From Pleurobrachia bachei (Eukaryota > Ctenophora > Tentaculata > Cydippida > Pleurobrachiidae), in assembly GCA_000695325.1 (NCBI GenBank), contig AVPN01000385.1:25850-52770 (forward strand): a stretch of DNA of 26,921 bases, given 5' to 3'. This document shows, one piece after another, positions 1-10,096 of the stretch. Each line of letters begins with the position of its first letter. Position 1 is the first letter of the stretch. A program made the position numbers and the translations under genes. The notes under the pieces were generated by a model. The model was given only the letters and a program-made list of their open reading frames with translations. It searched no databases and was not told the origin of the DNA.

Positions 1-302
1 ATCAAGGATCAGGGGGGGGGGGAGAATTAAAGTTAGAGGAGAGTGAAACTTAGATGGTATTGGTAAGAAATAAAAGAGGTATGGATCATCAATTTATATG
101 GTAAGCGGAAGGGTCAGGGGGTGGGGGGAGGGTCAGGGCTTAGTGAGAAACAAGATAGAGAGATAGAACATACGTTGACCAACTGTTTATCTTTTTTACA
201 TTCCTCCTCCATCACCGTAAAGTATCTAAGGGAAGGGAACTTCAGATACTTATCGAAAACATCTAGAAACAAAATAAAAATATAACATCTCGAGTGTCTC
301 AC
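1..302. other. Intron or flank, low-complexity G-rich
   Basis: No coding exon is visible. The stretch holds G-runs near 10-22 and 115-135. It probably starts the intron after the exon ending at 303 on the minus strand, because a good donor (GTGAGA read on minus) occupies 297-302. Confidence 0.5.
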
Positions 303-1725
303 CTTTTCCACAGGATTTGCGCTCCTGCGATTGAGGGCTCACAGGAGATCGCATGGCGGAGGGAATTAATTTCCTCAGAGCCAGCGACAACATGAGCTAA
401 TCGGGTTGAGTAGAGCCGGTATTGTTCCACTGGATCGCATGGAAACAGGGAGGAGAGTCGAGAGTAGACCATTACGAGCCAGGGACGGTGATCTAACTCG
501 GTTAGAGATCGGTATTCGGGGAGGACAACTCCACCCATGGAGATAGAAAGCACTTCCCTGGGCGCGGATGAGAGGTAGTGAGGGGCGTGGGTGAGAGAGA
601 TAGAGAGAGAGAGAGAGAGAGATATATATAAAAGATCTAAGGTCTAACTGATCTAACCAACCTGTATAGTTGAACAATGTTATCTGCACCGTCCTGTACT
701 TGGCGCCCAATTAGCGCCCCAACCAAGTTGCCTGCCACGGAAACTGCCAAATCTCGCTGCCCATTCTCCAGTGCAGACTCCATTTGTAGATAAACCAACC
801 TGGGCCATGGAACATCTGGTTCTACCCATCCTCCCAGCCTCACAATATCCTCCATCAACTGGAACAACTCAGGGCGCCTGCTGGTAACATCACTTAGGAG
901 AGCAATGGCTGCTTCTCGGGTACTGAGGACAGACACAACCTCACTCTGTAGTCGATAGAGACTGAGCAGGATATCAGTATCGGTTACTATGGTAACAGCC
1001 TCCTTCAAACACCCCTCCAATGTAGCAGGGGGAGATGTAACAGTGACATCCTCCGGGTTATAAGAGAGGGAGGAGGTTTGGGCGTGGTACAAGGACTGCC
1101 GAATGAACCACAGCAGATGATGATCCGTTAACTTGCCCATATCTGACAGGGTCTCTTCAAGCTCACTCGCGACACAATAACCGGCTCTGTGCAATAATAA
1201 CAGTCTGTCCTTCTTTAACTCCCCATAACACTCACTATCTGTGTCTGTGCAGATTCGTAGTGCGGAGTCGAGCGCCTCGATCTGTGATGCAAAAGATCCC
1301 AGCTTGGGGGCGAGATTCTTCCAGAGAACGGGAGAGGGGGCTAGTTTCAGGGCCTGTTCGTAGTGTGCTATCAGGTCGTTGGGAGATGTGGAGAGCTCCG
1401 ATTTTAGTTTCAGATATTCAACCCACAGTTCCTGTCAGGGATGAGAAAAAGAAATAAAATACTGGATACGTAATACACGGAGAAGTAGATAATAAGATCT
1501 GCCGGTAAAATATCAACCACCTCAAAGGCCATATCAGAACTAACCGGACAAGATTTGTTGTATTGTAAGGCCTTGCTAAGAGTGTTATTCAGTACGCTTG
1601 GTCCCGCTGCTCTGTTTCGCTGGCAACTCACGAGGGCCAACCAGCTCTCAGGATCTCGTGGTGAAGCTTTGCACTGTTGAGACAGAGTCACTTCCGATAC
1701 TGAAGCATGATATCGCCCAATCACC
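303..1725 (-). CDS. ZFC3H1: ZFC3H1-like C-terminal HAT-repeat region, partial
   Basis: Three minus-strand exons splice in frame: 1545-1725, 662-1431 and 303-557 (donors GTTAGT, GTTGGT and GTGAGA; acceptors end in CAG). Phases agree: 181 nt entering in phase 2, then phase 0, then phase 2 at both later boundaries. The protein starts with a helical pair resembling half-a-TPR (HAT) repeats. It has DPESWLALVSCQ, then LSKALQYNKSCP spliced to ELWVEYLKLK, then a second repeat containing YEQALKLAPSPVLWKNL. This order (xxxxW..L, ..ALxxNxxxPxxWxxYL, ..AxxxAPxxxxxW) matches my recollection of the ZFC3H1 HAT region after its zinc finger. In that family the protein works with the helicase MTR4 to send polyadenylated nuclear RNA to the exosome. 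The frame is still open at 303, so further exons lie left of the window. The link to the zinc-finger exons beyond the P450 genes is inferred: the phase-1 GT at the end of exon 13 does not fit the phase-2 acceptor here, so a small exon may be missing or the gene may be split. Confidence 0.7.
591..632. repeat. GA/TA microsatellite
   Basis: A (GA)n tract grades into (TA)n. It lies in the intron between the HAT exons 662-1431 and 303-557, close to the acceptor at 558-560. Confidence 0.9.
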
Positions 1726-1910
1726 CTGCAGAAATAAGATGTGATGTTAGATACCTCCCAATCACCATTCGCCCTGGGAATATGAGGTGATCTGTTAGAT
1801 ACCACCCTATCACTCTGAAAATATAATGAGGTGATTTGTTAGAGAGATATTGGGAGGGGGCATGCCGCATGATACCGCCCTATCACCATGGAAACGATGC
1901 GATCTGTTAG
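1707..1910. repeat. Degenerate minisatellite, about 45-65 bp units
   Basis: About four imperfect units share the core ATAcC-CCC-ATCACC near their start and GATCTGTTAG near their end. The first unit overlaps the 5' edge and acceptor of the HAT exon that ends at 1725, so the repeat seems to have been seeded from, or to have grown into, the exon boundary. Confidence 0.65.
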
Positions 1911-1935
1911 AGCTAAAAGAAATTACTGTTTGCAG

Positions 1936-2071
1936 AAACGTTTTGTGGTACTATTTGCAATACGTCATTATGTGGATCCAGCACCAAATAGCACCATTGC
2001 CCCTCCCGGGGGGGGGGTAATGGTGCTTGATTCACATTTTGACGTGTTGCAAATAGCACCACAAAACGTCG
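1936..2071. repeat. Foldback (inverted-repeat) element
   Basis: An arm from about 1938 begins ACGTTTTGTGGT and reappears as its reverse complement, ending at about 2069. The arms are roughly 50 bp with several mismatches, and the centre is a C/G homopolymer run (2001-2017). This is the shape of a small non-autonomous foldback/MITE-like element. No clear target duplication was identified. Confidence 0.7.
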
Positions 2072-2261
2072 ACTGTTTTAGTTTCTGAACAGACATTTCT
2101 TTCCCGAGCTCCACGGGGTTTGAACTAAATAAGATTTTATAATTCTAGAGACAGCCTATTATGTATATAATTGATCGTAACGGTCGTATTGATTCTGACA
2201 CATGCTACCCATGTTAGATTTCCAGCTGGGGGGCTATTTTTATGATATTATAATATCTAAG

Positions 2262-2597
2262 GATTCTTAGTAAATCAATGTAAGTAGTCGATTTCCAGTG
2301 GAAATTCCACGAGAGAGCTCAATCAATCCAGGACCGAGAGCAGAAAAAAATTTTGATTTTTAGTAAAATAAAAAATGAGGTCCTTGACCATCTGTATCCG
2401 TCTGAACGTTTGTTGGTGGCCTCAGTTGTGGATTTTTAGTAAATCAATGTAAGTAGTCGTCAGTCGATTTCCACAAGAGAGCTCAATTATTCCAGGCCGA
2501 GAGCACAAAAAAAATTGATTTTTAGTAAAATCAAAAAATGAGGTCCTTGACCATCTCTATCCGTCTGACCGTTTGTTGGCGGCCTCAATTGTCGAAT
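2262..2597. repeat. Two tandem copies of a ~165-bp unit
   Basis: The unit from 2262 to 2430 repeats from 2431 to about 2597. Shared landmarks are TTAGTAAATCAATGTAAGTA at the start and TGAGGTCCTTGACCATCT later. Each copy has an A-rich tract followed by TTGATTTTTAGTAAAAT. No coding potential was seen. Confidence 0.8.
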
Positions 2598-3071
2598 ATT
2601 GAGGGTCTAGGACAATGTAGGATTGAATGAACAGATCAGTGTTTGCAGCTAAGGATTATATTATTATGTTATCTAGCACAGCATTAATAGTTATTGGTTT
2701 AATTCGATCCCTATAATTCATTAATTTCTCATTTCTATTGTTGAAATCAGGGTTTTAAATCGAAATACTCCGTTTACCACAGTGGTCCACTTATTCTCGA
2801 CAATATTATTTTTCCACTGTGGTTTGAGGATTTGCCTGTATCAGTTTACCTTGCAGTAAATCAAGTCTTGAGGGCGTGGGCAATCGACAATTGTTCCTCA
2901 AAGTCAAAGTGTCATTATAAACCGCTGTTCGCATACCACCATTGATTTAAAAAATTAATATATTATAGCCCCGATTTCAAGCGTTTGGAGAGCATCATTT
3001 GTCAATACTCAATGCTTTTCAAGATCGTTTCTTTACAATGTTAGTTCCCCCTAGATAGAGCAGCCCAAATC
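2598..3071. promoter_or_regulatory. Spacer and presumed promoter of P450 copy A
   Basis: No exon is seen. A 10-bp inverted repeat (ACCACAGTGG at 2776-2785 and its complement at 2814-2823) lies upstream. No confident TATA or initiator can be assigned. The promoter role is inferred from the head-to-head position between the minus-strand HAT exons and the P450 start at 3072. Confidence 0.35.
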
Positions 3072-4201
3072 ATGTACCTGTTACTGACCCTGACCGTCCT
3101 GGTTGGAATCTATTTTGTAAAGCGATCCTGGCAAAGTGTAAAACAAAAATGGCTCAACCGGCACATACCGACACCGCCCTTGGACGGATGGATAGTTGGA
3201 CATGTGCCCACGCTCAACAAAGCACGTGAAAATAACGCCCTCCTGGATACGGTGATGGTATGGAGAAAGACGTTAGGCAAGAACTACTGTATCTTCATGA
3301 ATAACAGCATGCTGATGTTTACTCATGATCCCGTGGTGCTGAAGGAACTTGCAACTTCAATTAATGTGTACAGGAAGGCATCTGACCTGCCCAATAGAGC
3401 CATCCGGGGACAGAAGCTGATCGGGACAACCAGTATCCTCTCGGGTAATGGGAAAAACTGGGCCATCAAGAGGTTTGTGTACTCGGTAAAGAAGAGTTTC
3501 TGGTTATACTGACGGGACAAAGGACAGTGCAAGGAGCATCTAGATCGACAAATTGTGACTATGTGGAAAGAGAAGGTTGGAGAGAAGGGATCAGTTGTGG
3601 ATTTCCATGACCTGATGGCGGTGACCTACATCCACTTCATGCAATCACTGGGAATGGAGGATCCTCTTGAGCCGCAGAAAGTAGCCGACATGACTTTTAG
3701 AATTCTAAACGAAATCTCGATTAAAGATACCAAAACTTTGTTGAGCTACAAGAAAATCACCGAGATGAAGGCCCAAAGTGTCATTGAAATTGTAAAGGAG
3801 CTCCGACAAGATAGCATGGACGTCGTTAAAAAGACATCCAAGAATATGCGATTGGGGGAAGAGCAACCAGAAAAGCAGAGTATGGTGGCTGATTTGATAG
3901 ACGCAGGACGAATGACTGGAAAGACTAACAAGCCGTTGAAGCATAGCCAGCTGTTTGAAAAAGTTGTTGATGATATTGTTACAGTGTGCTTGGTGACAGA
4001 CAATCTGGTTAAACAGACCTGTACTCTGTTTATGATATTAGAAAAATACCCGAACATCCAAGAGAGGATGTTTAAAGAGCTGCGGGAGGTGGAGGTGGAG
4101 AGTAATCGGGATTTGAGGAATCTGAAGTATACCGAAAAGTGCCTCTTGGAGGGGATGAGAATGGCACCAGCTTTGCTAAGGGGATTGAGGACAGTTAGTC
4201 A
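3072..4201 (+). pseudogene. Cytochrome P450 5' exon, copy A (interrupted)
   Basis: Large first exon of a microsomal-type P450. ATG is at 3072, followed by a hydrophobic anchor (residues about 1-16) and basic residues. Then come a proline-rich hinge (HIPTPPLDGW), the C-helix WxxxR (WAIKR) and the K-helix ExxR (EGMR). The exon ends in phase 2 at 4201 before GTAAGT. The overall pattern is closest, from memory, to the CYP46 (sterol 24-hydroxylase) group, but the family is not certain. The frame is broken by an in-frame stop at 3510-3512 inside a 50-base block (3474-3523) that differs completely from copy B yet has the same length. The frame resumes after the block. Relative to copy B there is also a net 27-base in-frame loss near 3850-3870. 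The I-helix is non-canonical (see findings). As written this copy cannot encode a full protein. If the block is a sequence error, this is the functional 5' exon, pairing with the 3' exon at 10387-10777 for about 506 residues. Confidence 0.85.
3474..3523. other. 50-base same-direction complement block
   Basis: All 50 bases equal the Watson-Crick complement, not the reverse complement, of 4947-4996 in P450 copy B. The flanks (AAGAGG before, CAG-TGCAAGGAGCA after) align normally. The block creates the stop that breaks copy A. Confidence 0.95.
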
Positions 4202-4225
4202 GTAAGTAACTTATTCAAAATTCAA

Positions 4226-4549
4226 TTAAGGCCAGAGGGGGGGGTCCGGGGTCTTTAAAAAAACTTTTGATATTTGGTCCGGCTCGAAGAGCCGGACCAA
4301 ATGACATACTGAAAACCGATTTTGCATGCACCGTCTAGGAGAAAAATGAGGTTAACTTTTGTCCAGGTTTTAGTGTTAACCTCAATTAATCATGAACCGC
4401 AATACGTGAGGGCACAAATTTGATACAAAATGATAGGTATCCATCATGAAGTTTACTTGTAAGAAATTTCAGACCTCAGCACCATGGAGTTTGACAGATA
4501 TTTGAGGTTAACTTATTTATGAAAAAACCACGTTTTCTTGAATATTTTG
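4226..4549. mobile_element. Left part of a TTAA-flanked transposon
   Basis: TTAA at 4226-4229 is followed by GGCCAGA, eight G and TCCGGGG. The reverse complement of this end (GGCCAGA, nine G, TCCGAGGG) closes the element at 10285 next to another TTAA (10286-10289). P450 copy B has a single uninterrupted TTAA at exactly the same intron position (5726-5729). TTAA target duplication with terminal inverted repeats is the hallmark of piggyBac-type insertion. No transposase is present, so this would be a non-autonomous element. A perfect 13-bp hairpin with a 3-nt loop sits inside at 4273-4301. The sequence stops abruptly at 4549/4550, where P450 copy B begins in mid-coding. Confidence 0.8.
4273..4301. 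repeat. Perfect 13-bp hairpin
   Basis: TTTGGTCCGGCTC, the loop GAA, then the exact reverse complement. It lies subterminally in the TTAA element. Confidence 0.95.
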
Positions 4550-5701
4550 CCTGTTACTGACCCTGACCGTCCTGGTTGGAATCTATTTTGTAAAGCGATC
4601 CTGGCAAAGTGTAAAACAAAAATGGGTCAACCGGCACATTCCCACACCCCCCTTGGACGGCTGGATGGTTGGACATGTGCCCACTCTCAACAAAGCACGT
4701 GAAAATAACGCCCTCCTGGATACGGTGATGGCATGGCGAAAGAAGTTAGGCAAGAACTACTGTATATTCATGAATAACAGTATGCTGATGTTTACTCATG
4801 ATCCCGTGGTGCTGAAGGAACTTGCAACTTCAATTAATGTGTACAGGAAGGCATCTGACCTGCCCAATAGAGCCATCCGGGGACAGAAGCTGATCGGGAC
4901 AACCAGTATCCTCTCGGGTAATGGGAAAAACTGGGCCATCAAGAGGAAACACATGAGCCATTTCTTCTCAAAGACCAATATGACTGCCCTGTTTCCGCAG
5001 TGCAAGGAGCACCTGGATCGACAAATTGTGAGTATGTGGAAAGAGAAGGTTGGAGAGAAGGGATCTGTTGTGGATTTCCATGACCTGATGGCGGTGACCT
5101 ACATCCACTTCATGCAATCACTGGGAATGGAGGATCCTCTTGAGCCGCAGAAAGTAGCCGACATGACTTTTAGAATTCTAAACGAAATCTCGATTAAAGA
5201 TACCAAAACTTTGTTGAGCTACAAGAAAATCACCGAGATGAAGGCCCAAAGTGTCATTGAAATTGTAAAGGAGCTCCGACAAGATAGCATGGACGTCGTT
5301 AAAAAGACATCCAAGAATATGCGATCCGGGGAACTGCAGGATAAGTTTGGTGCATGGGTGACTACAACGGAAAAGCAGAGCATGGTGGCAGATCTGATAG
5401 ACGCAGGGAGAATGACTGGAAAGACTAACAAGCCGTTGAAGCATAGTCAGGTGTTTGATAAAGTTGTGGATGACATCGTTACAGTGTGCTTGGTGACAGA
5501 CAATCTGGTTAAACAGACCTGTACTTTGTTTATGATATTAGAAAAGTACCCGAAGATCCAAGAGAGGATGTTTAAAGAGCTGCGGGAGGTGGAGGTGGAG
5601 AGTAATCGGGATTTGAGGAATCTGAAGTATACCGAAAAGTGCCTCTTGGAGGGGATGAGAATGGCACCTGCTTTGCTCAGGGGGTTGAGGACAGTTAGCC
5701 A
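4550..5701 (+). CDS. Cytochrome P450 5' exon, copy B (5' truncated)
   Basis: Homologous to copy A from its codon 3 onwards. The alignment begins at 4550 and the start codon is missing: the bases before it belong to the transposon and contain an in-frame stop at about 4539. From there the frame is open to the phase-2 donor at 5701 (CA, then GTAAGT). It keeps the WxxxR C-helix motif followed by a normal helix continuation (KHMSHFF), which marks copy B as the native form of the block altered in copy A. It also keeps a 15-residue segment around 5330-5375 that copy A has shortened. ExxR is EGMR. The I-helix reads DDIVTVCLVTDNLVKQ, where most P450s have AGxxT. The next downstream 3' exon (5896) is frameshifted. 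As assembled, this copy has neither a start nor an intact end. Confidence 0.85.
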
Positions 5702-5895
5702 GTAAGTAACTCATTCATAATTCCATTAACCAACCAAGTAAACCAACCCTAACCTTCTCAATTACCCCCCCCCCATTTACCATTTAAAAAGCTCTCTACG
5801 AGGCACCCCACCGCCCACTTACTAGACAACGTGTTTCTTTCATACTAATACTTTGTGTTTGTCATATAATTTGCTAACACGGCCCTTTCCTTCAG
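5702..5895 (+). other. P450 intron with empty TTAA site
   Basis: Phase-2 intron from GTAAGT to TTTCCTTCAG. It aligns with the intron after copy A plus the sequence from 10286 onward, with a single TTAA (5726-5729) where the other copy carries the transposon. Confidence 0.8.
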
Positions 5896-6278
5896 GAGAG
5901 AGAATGCAACAAATCCGGATGGATCACATAACTTTGCTGGCTACAAAATATACTCTAAAGGTTTCCGAATTGCGTACAATCACTACGTGAGATGAGGAAT
6001 ACTGGACGGATCCCTACACCTTCAACCCTGATCGGTGGACGGAGGACTTTGTCCCGGCTGAGTTTTCATATACCCCCTTCTGGGCTGGATCCCGGGGATG
6101 CATTGGCAAGCATCTAGCTATGATGCTGATGAAGCTCACTCTCTCGGCGTTGGCAAAAAGATACGATGTTGAACAGAGATTTGATAAGGAGAACCCACCC
6201 GTGATCAATCAGAATGTTGCACCGATGAAGTTGAAAAATGACGTCACTTGCTTCCTTCGGCCAAGGGAAGTGCAGTAG
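5896..6278 (+). pseudogene. P450 3' exon, copy 1 (8-bp deletion, frameshift)
   Basis: Encodes the P450 C-terminal part, homologous to 10387-10777. Compared with that exon it lacks a net 8 bases at about 5989, so the reading frame hits TGA at 5993-5995, before the heme-binding loop. Downstream, the heme signature (FWAGSRGCIG, with the axial cysteine) and the terminal residues are still readable in another frame up to TAG at 6276-6278. This argues for a recent loss, or a sequencing error, rather than old decay. Confidence 0.85.
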
Positions 6279-6822
6279 AGAATTTTAACTGTATGTACTA
6301 ACTACTATCTGTGACTAACTACTATCTGTGACGTGAAGGGTAGCGTGTGATATAGAATTTCGGGAATTTTATTTGAAAATTGTATTGCATTTATTGTTTC
6401 AACCTTTCCTTTAGAAAACAGTGTCAAACCTTCGTTAACCTGGCTCCCCGGGGTACACGGGCTGGAAGTGGTATAATATTTGGTGCTTTTGGGAACAGTT
6501 GACACGCGTTCAAAATATCATTATTCAGCTGTCACAACCCTTACTTGTTATAGTGGTGGGTTTGAGAAGACGATGTCTCAAGGTAAGCGGATAGTTTATC
6601 TCTGGTTGGTAGGGTATCCTTTCTCTTTATATTATGTAGGACAGGGGGAACGTGTGTTGTATTTACAAAGTAGAAATCTTTTTCTGAGGGAGAGTTTTAA
6701 AATTACATGATGTCAAGATGTTGAATTGTTCAAACTCTCTCATTTAACATTTGTGTTTCGGGGGCGGGGCACGCGAAACACAGTAAAGCTAAACAAGTTC
6801 TTAGTAACTATCTACTCATTTA
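6279..6822. other. P450 3' flank, duplicated
   Basis: Probable 3' UTR and spacer between convergent genes. The same sequence recurs at 10778-11352 with small changes. A 17-bp direct duplication (TAACTACTATCTGTGAC, twice) lies at about 6299-6332 in this copy only. No credible exon is seen. Confidence 0.6.
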
Positions 6823-9800
6823 CTAACTTCGTTCCTTCCTCATTTTGTTGAGGTGACCACAGAAAAGTAGGTTTAGCTCAGAGTCCTGAAGGTTTCGATG
6901 CAGCTGCTCAAATTTACTGATAGTAGAGACTTTCAGCCCCGCACTGACACAAAGCTGGGTCCGTAACTCTGCTCCAGAGACACTAGTCACCGTAGACAGA
7001 TGTTGCCTGGAATTATATGGGAGGGATGATTTAACGAGCTACTGAACCGTAATGCAATCGTTTTAGCTACACTTTAGAGTGACGTCATCCAATTGATATA
7101 GTGATGTCATACCTTTGGCAGGTTCGATCCAGACACTTGCCATGTAGGTCATGGGGGCACAAGGGTATATCAGGTCGGATCTTATGTGAGTATGTAGCAC
7201 TTGTTAGGGCCAACTGGGCCTTACTCCTGTAATAGGGGCTAAACCTGAAGGGAGAATAAACACGAATTACAATACAATTTTTCGCAAAAATAACTAAATA
7301 ACTAAATTAATTAAATTAATTAACCCAGAAAATATACCTGTATGAACGGAAGAAGGTGAGAGGACTGGTGTAAAGAGCGGACACTCTATCTCCATTCCCC
7401 TTATCTCTCCTTTCAGTTGCCCGAGGTGTAAACTCAACAATCGGTTTGATGGATAACTTCTCTCTCGGCCAGGAGGGTAGCTTGAGGGTTGCTAGACATG
7501 ATTTTAGTAACTCTTCCACACTGTTCATCGCATCCTGCAATTCCTCACTGAAGGGAATTATAAGTGTTGTGTTAGTAAATGACTAATTAATTAATTGACT
7601 AACAAATTAATTAATCATATGAAAAAGGGGGATTTTGGATAGTGATTTATGAAATGTGTACCTGGAATCCCGTGTAGGAAGACTCGGTAAAACAGGGGTG
7701 TTTCTACCCTCCCCATTTTCATCTGATCCTATCTCTCCCGGTTCCATATCACCCTCTCCCTCATCAGCTGTGATTTGTAGACCTGAACTACCCGGTTTCT
7801 CTTCATCACCTCCTCCTAGACCACTACAGCTGTAACAGAAAGTAGCGAGTTAGAACTCTGTAACAATTAATGCACTACAGTGAGTCGCAAGCCAAAGAGA
7901 GGATCAAAGAGAAGACCTTGTTCCTACGAATGTTGGCAATTGAATGTTATCACCTCTCAAGGACTACTTTAGCACACTGTTCATCTCTCCACTTATCAGG
8001 TTCCTCAATCCGTTTAGTTAGATCAGCGACCACCCTATTCTTTTCCCTTAACTCAGACAAACACCCTGCCCTCTTTTCCTCTAGATACTGAATCAGATTA
8101 TTGCCCTTATCCACCAGGGCCTTGGCTTTCGCCACCTGGACTTCCAGGTTTTTCAGCTTGCTAAGGTGTCCCGCCAGTTCCTTGTTTTGGGTGCTCTTCT
8201 CCAGCGTGTAGGACACTAACCGCTGTTCAAGCTTCACAATCTAAGAGAGAGGTGTTAGAGGGTGAGAGTTAGTCGAGAGAAAAGATACACGATATAATCC
8301 CGGCATAATTGATAAAAAGAGCCATCAAAAAGCAAGTGTTGGACCAACCTGAAGGGCGAGTTTTGCTCGTTCTGCACTCCACCTGCTGCAATCGTCCCCT
8401 TTAACCGGGGTAAAAGGCAACTTTTCATCTGCCCCTTCATCCTCCTCAACCTCACCCTCACTGTCTGAACCAGTCAGCTGAATTACAACAGGTCGAATTT
8501 TCGGCTCAAATCTCTTCACAATTTCGTCTCTCTTCTCAGTTGATATTTCCGATTTCACCGGATCTTTCACCTTCAAATCTTTGTCCACCATTAGTCGCTT
8601 GATTATTTTCCTGGTCTCCTCTCGTTGGGCCTTGATAGCCTCGGGGGTTAGGGACAGGAGGTTCCGGGGCATCAGACTCTCATGTACGGGCAGGCCAGCT
8701 ATCATTGTAGGGGCGGGGGAAGATTGCCGGGTTTTCTTGAATACAACTTGAGGTTTAGTTGGTGGAGTGGTCTGTCGCACTGAGTTTAATGTTGCTCGAA
8801 GTTGGTTGACGTGAGCTGGTGGCGTTGGTTTATTGTTGGTAATACGAATGGTGTTCTGGTCATTCTCTGAATTCTCACTGCTAGGGACAGAGATCTGGGG
8901 CTGTTTAGGTAATGATGAATCCTCACTTGGCTGTACTTTTGAAGTAGAAGGTAAGCTTGGACATTTGATAACTATCTTTGGTTTAAGATTTACCGGTTTA
9001 ATGGCTCCCCTACCACTTTTCAACACAACTTGGGGCTTTGTAACTTGTTTCACCGCTACAGCTGCTGCTGGTTGTTCTACTGTAGGCTGCTCAACAACAG
9101 GAGGAGGTGGAGGACTAGGGACAGGGGACACAGAAGGTGAGAACTTCACCACTGGAAGTTGTTTCAATTTCTCTGCAGCGTCTTTCTTGATCATTGACTG
9201 TAGTAGAATGTCTCTCATATCGTTGAGGTCCTCAGTTCCCATCGACATCTTCCTATCTCTAGGCCCATCTGGTTTCTGTCCTGACTTCACCTGAGGTTCA
9301 ATTTGCTTCTCTACTACCACTACCTCTCCTACCGTATTCTCCTCAGCAACACTCGACAACACTTGATCTGACGATCCATTCTGGGTCTCAGTGAAGGTTT
9401 GTTTGAACCGGGATGACATAGATTCAGCGTGTTTGAGGTATCTAGCTAGCCGTTTCCAGGAGAATCCTGGTGTGACTGCTGCGGTATTATAGCTACTGAC
9501 AGTAGACCATTGTCTCTCGTGGGGATCAAAGCACAGTTCTTCCTTTAGTAGATCCAACCTGGGGAAACAATAAATCAATCCCTCAGTCAAATGATACAAA
9601 TCGGTTATAATTGGTATCTACCGAAAAAAAAGTATCGTTATTGGTTATTTAAACTCACGGATCGCATTTGAAGCTTCTGGCCCGTTGCCGTGCCTTCTTC
9701 TGCTGTTTGCGGCTAACGTAAAACCGTTTAAAGGCCTCCTCATCGACAACTGGCAAATCTCCAACTATTTCCGCCACATCTTCAATTGAGAAGGTTGCCT

Positions 9801-9920
9801 TGCTCGATCCTGTTTCCCCACGCCCAGGGGAGAAGGTTGTCTTGCTCGATCCCCCCGGGGAGAAGGGAGTGCCGCTGGTTTTAATTCGTTTACTTTGCCG
9901 AACAGGCGATACTGGAGTTG
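6823..9920 (-). CDS. ZFC3H1: ZFC3H1 exons 7-13, duplicate copy 1
   Basis: Seven minus-strand exons: 9659-9920, 8349-9558, 7954-8240, 7662-7829, 7338-7547, 7113-7244 and 6823-7006 (TAG at 6823-6825). All junctions are GT..AG and the phases agree throughout. They match the downstream set at 11353-14460 exon for exon. Differences include 12 extra residues in exon 7 (a second SPG-rich motif), a 3-base acceptor insertion in exon 10 and only 4 substitutions among 95 exon-9 residues. The zinc finger C-x7-C-x4-C-x3-H (LCPHDLHGKC, LDRTCQRQH across the exon 12/13 junction) is intact. No start exon belongs to this copy: upstream it runs into transposon sequence and P450 copy 2. There are no inactivating changes, which fits an allele placed in tandem, or internal exon duplication. 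If spliced after copy 2 it would lie beyond that copy's stop codon. Confidence 0.8.
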
Positions 9921-10096
9921 CTGAAAGAGTGTTTGTGAGCATATAATATTTGTACAACAGCGATTATCATATTATCAAATTAAACTGAAAAACTCTAAAA
10001 TGTGAGTGTACGTGACATAGTGATATACACAAACGCGCGAGAAGGCCAGCAAATCTTAAACCGCGCCCGCGCAAAAAGGACAAAGGTATGTTGTAT

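Noticed and set aside
3470-3528. Reading the altered stretch in P450 copy A as a small intron (GTTTGT...GACAG)
   Set aside because: Splicing it out shifts the frame, and the stretch has exactly the same length as the coding sequence in copy B and equals its complement.
8833-9294. Open frame of 153 codons on plus opposite ZFC3H1 exon 8
   Set aside because: It is the antisense shadow of the long proline-rich exon on minus, which has matching splice phases and a conserved duplicate.
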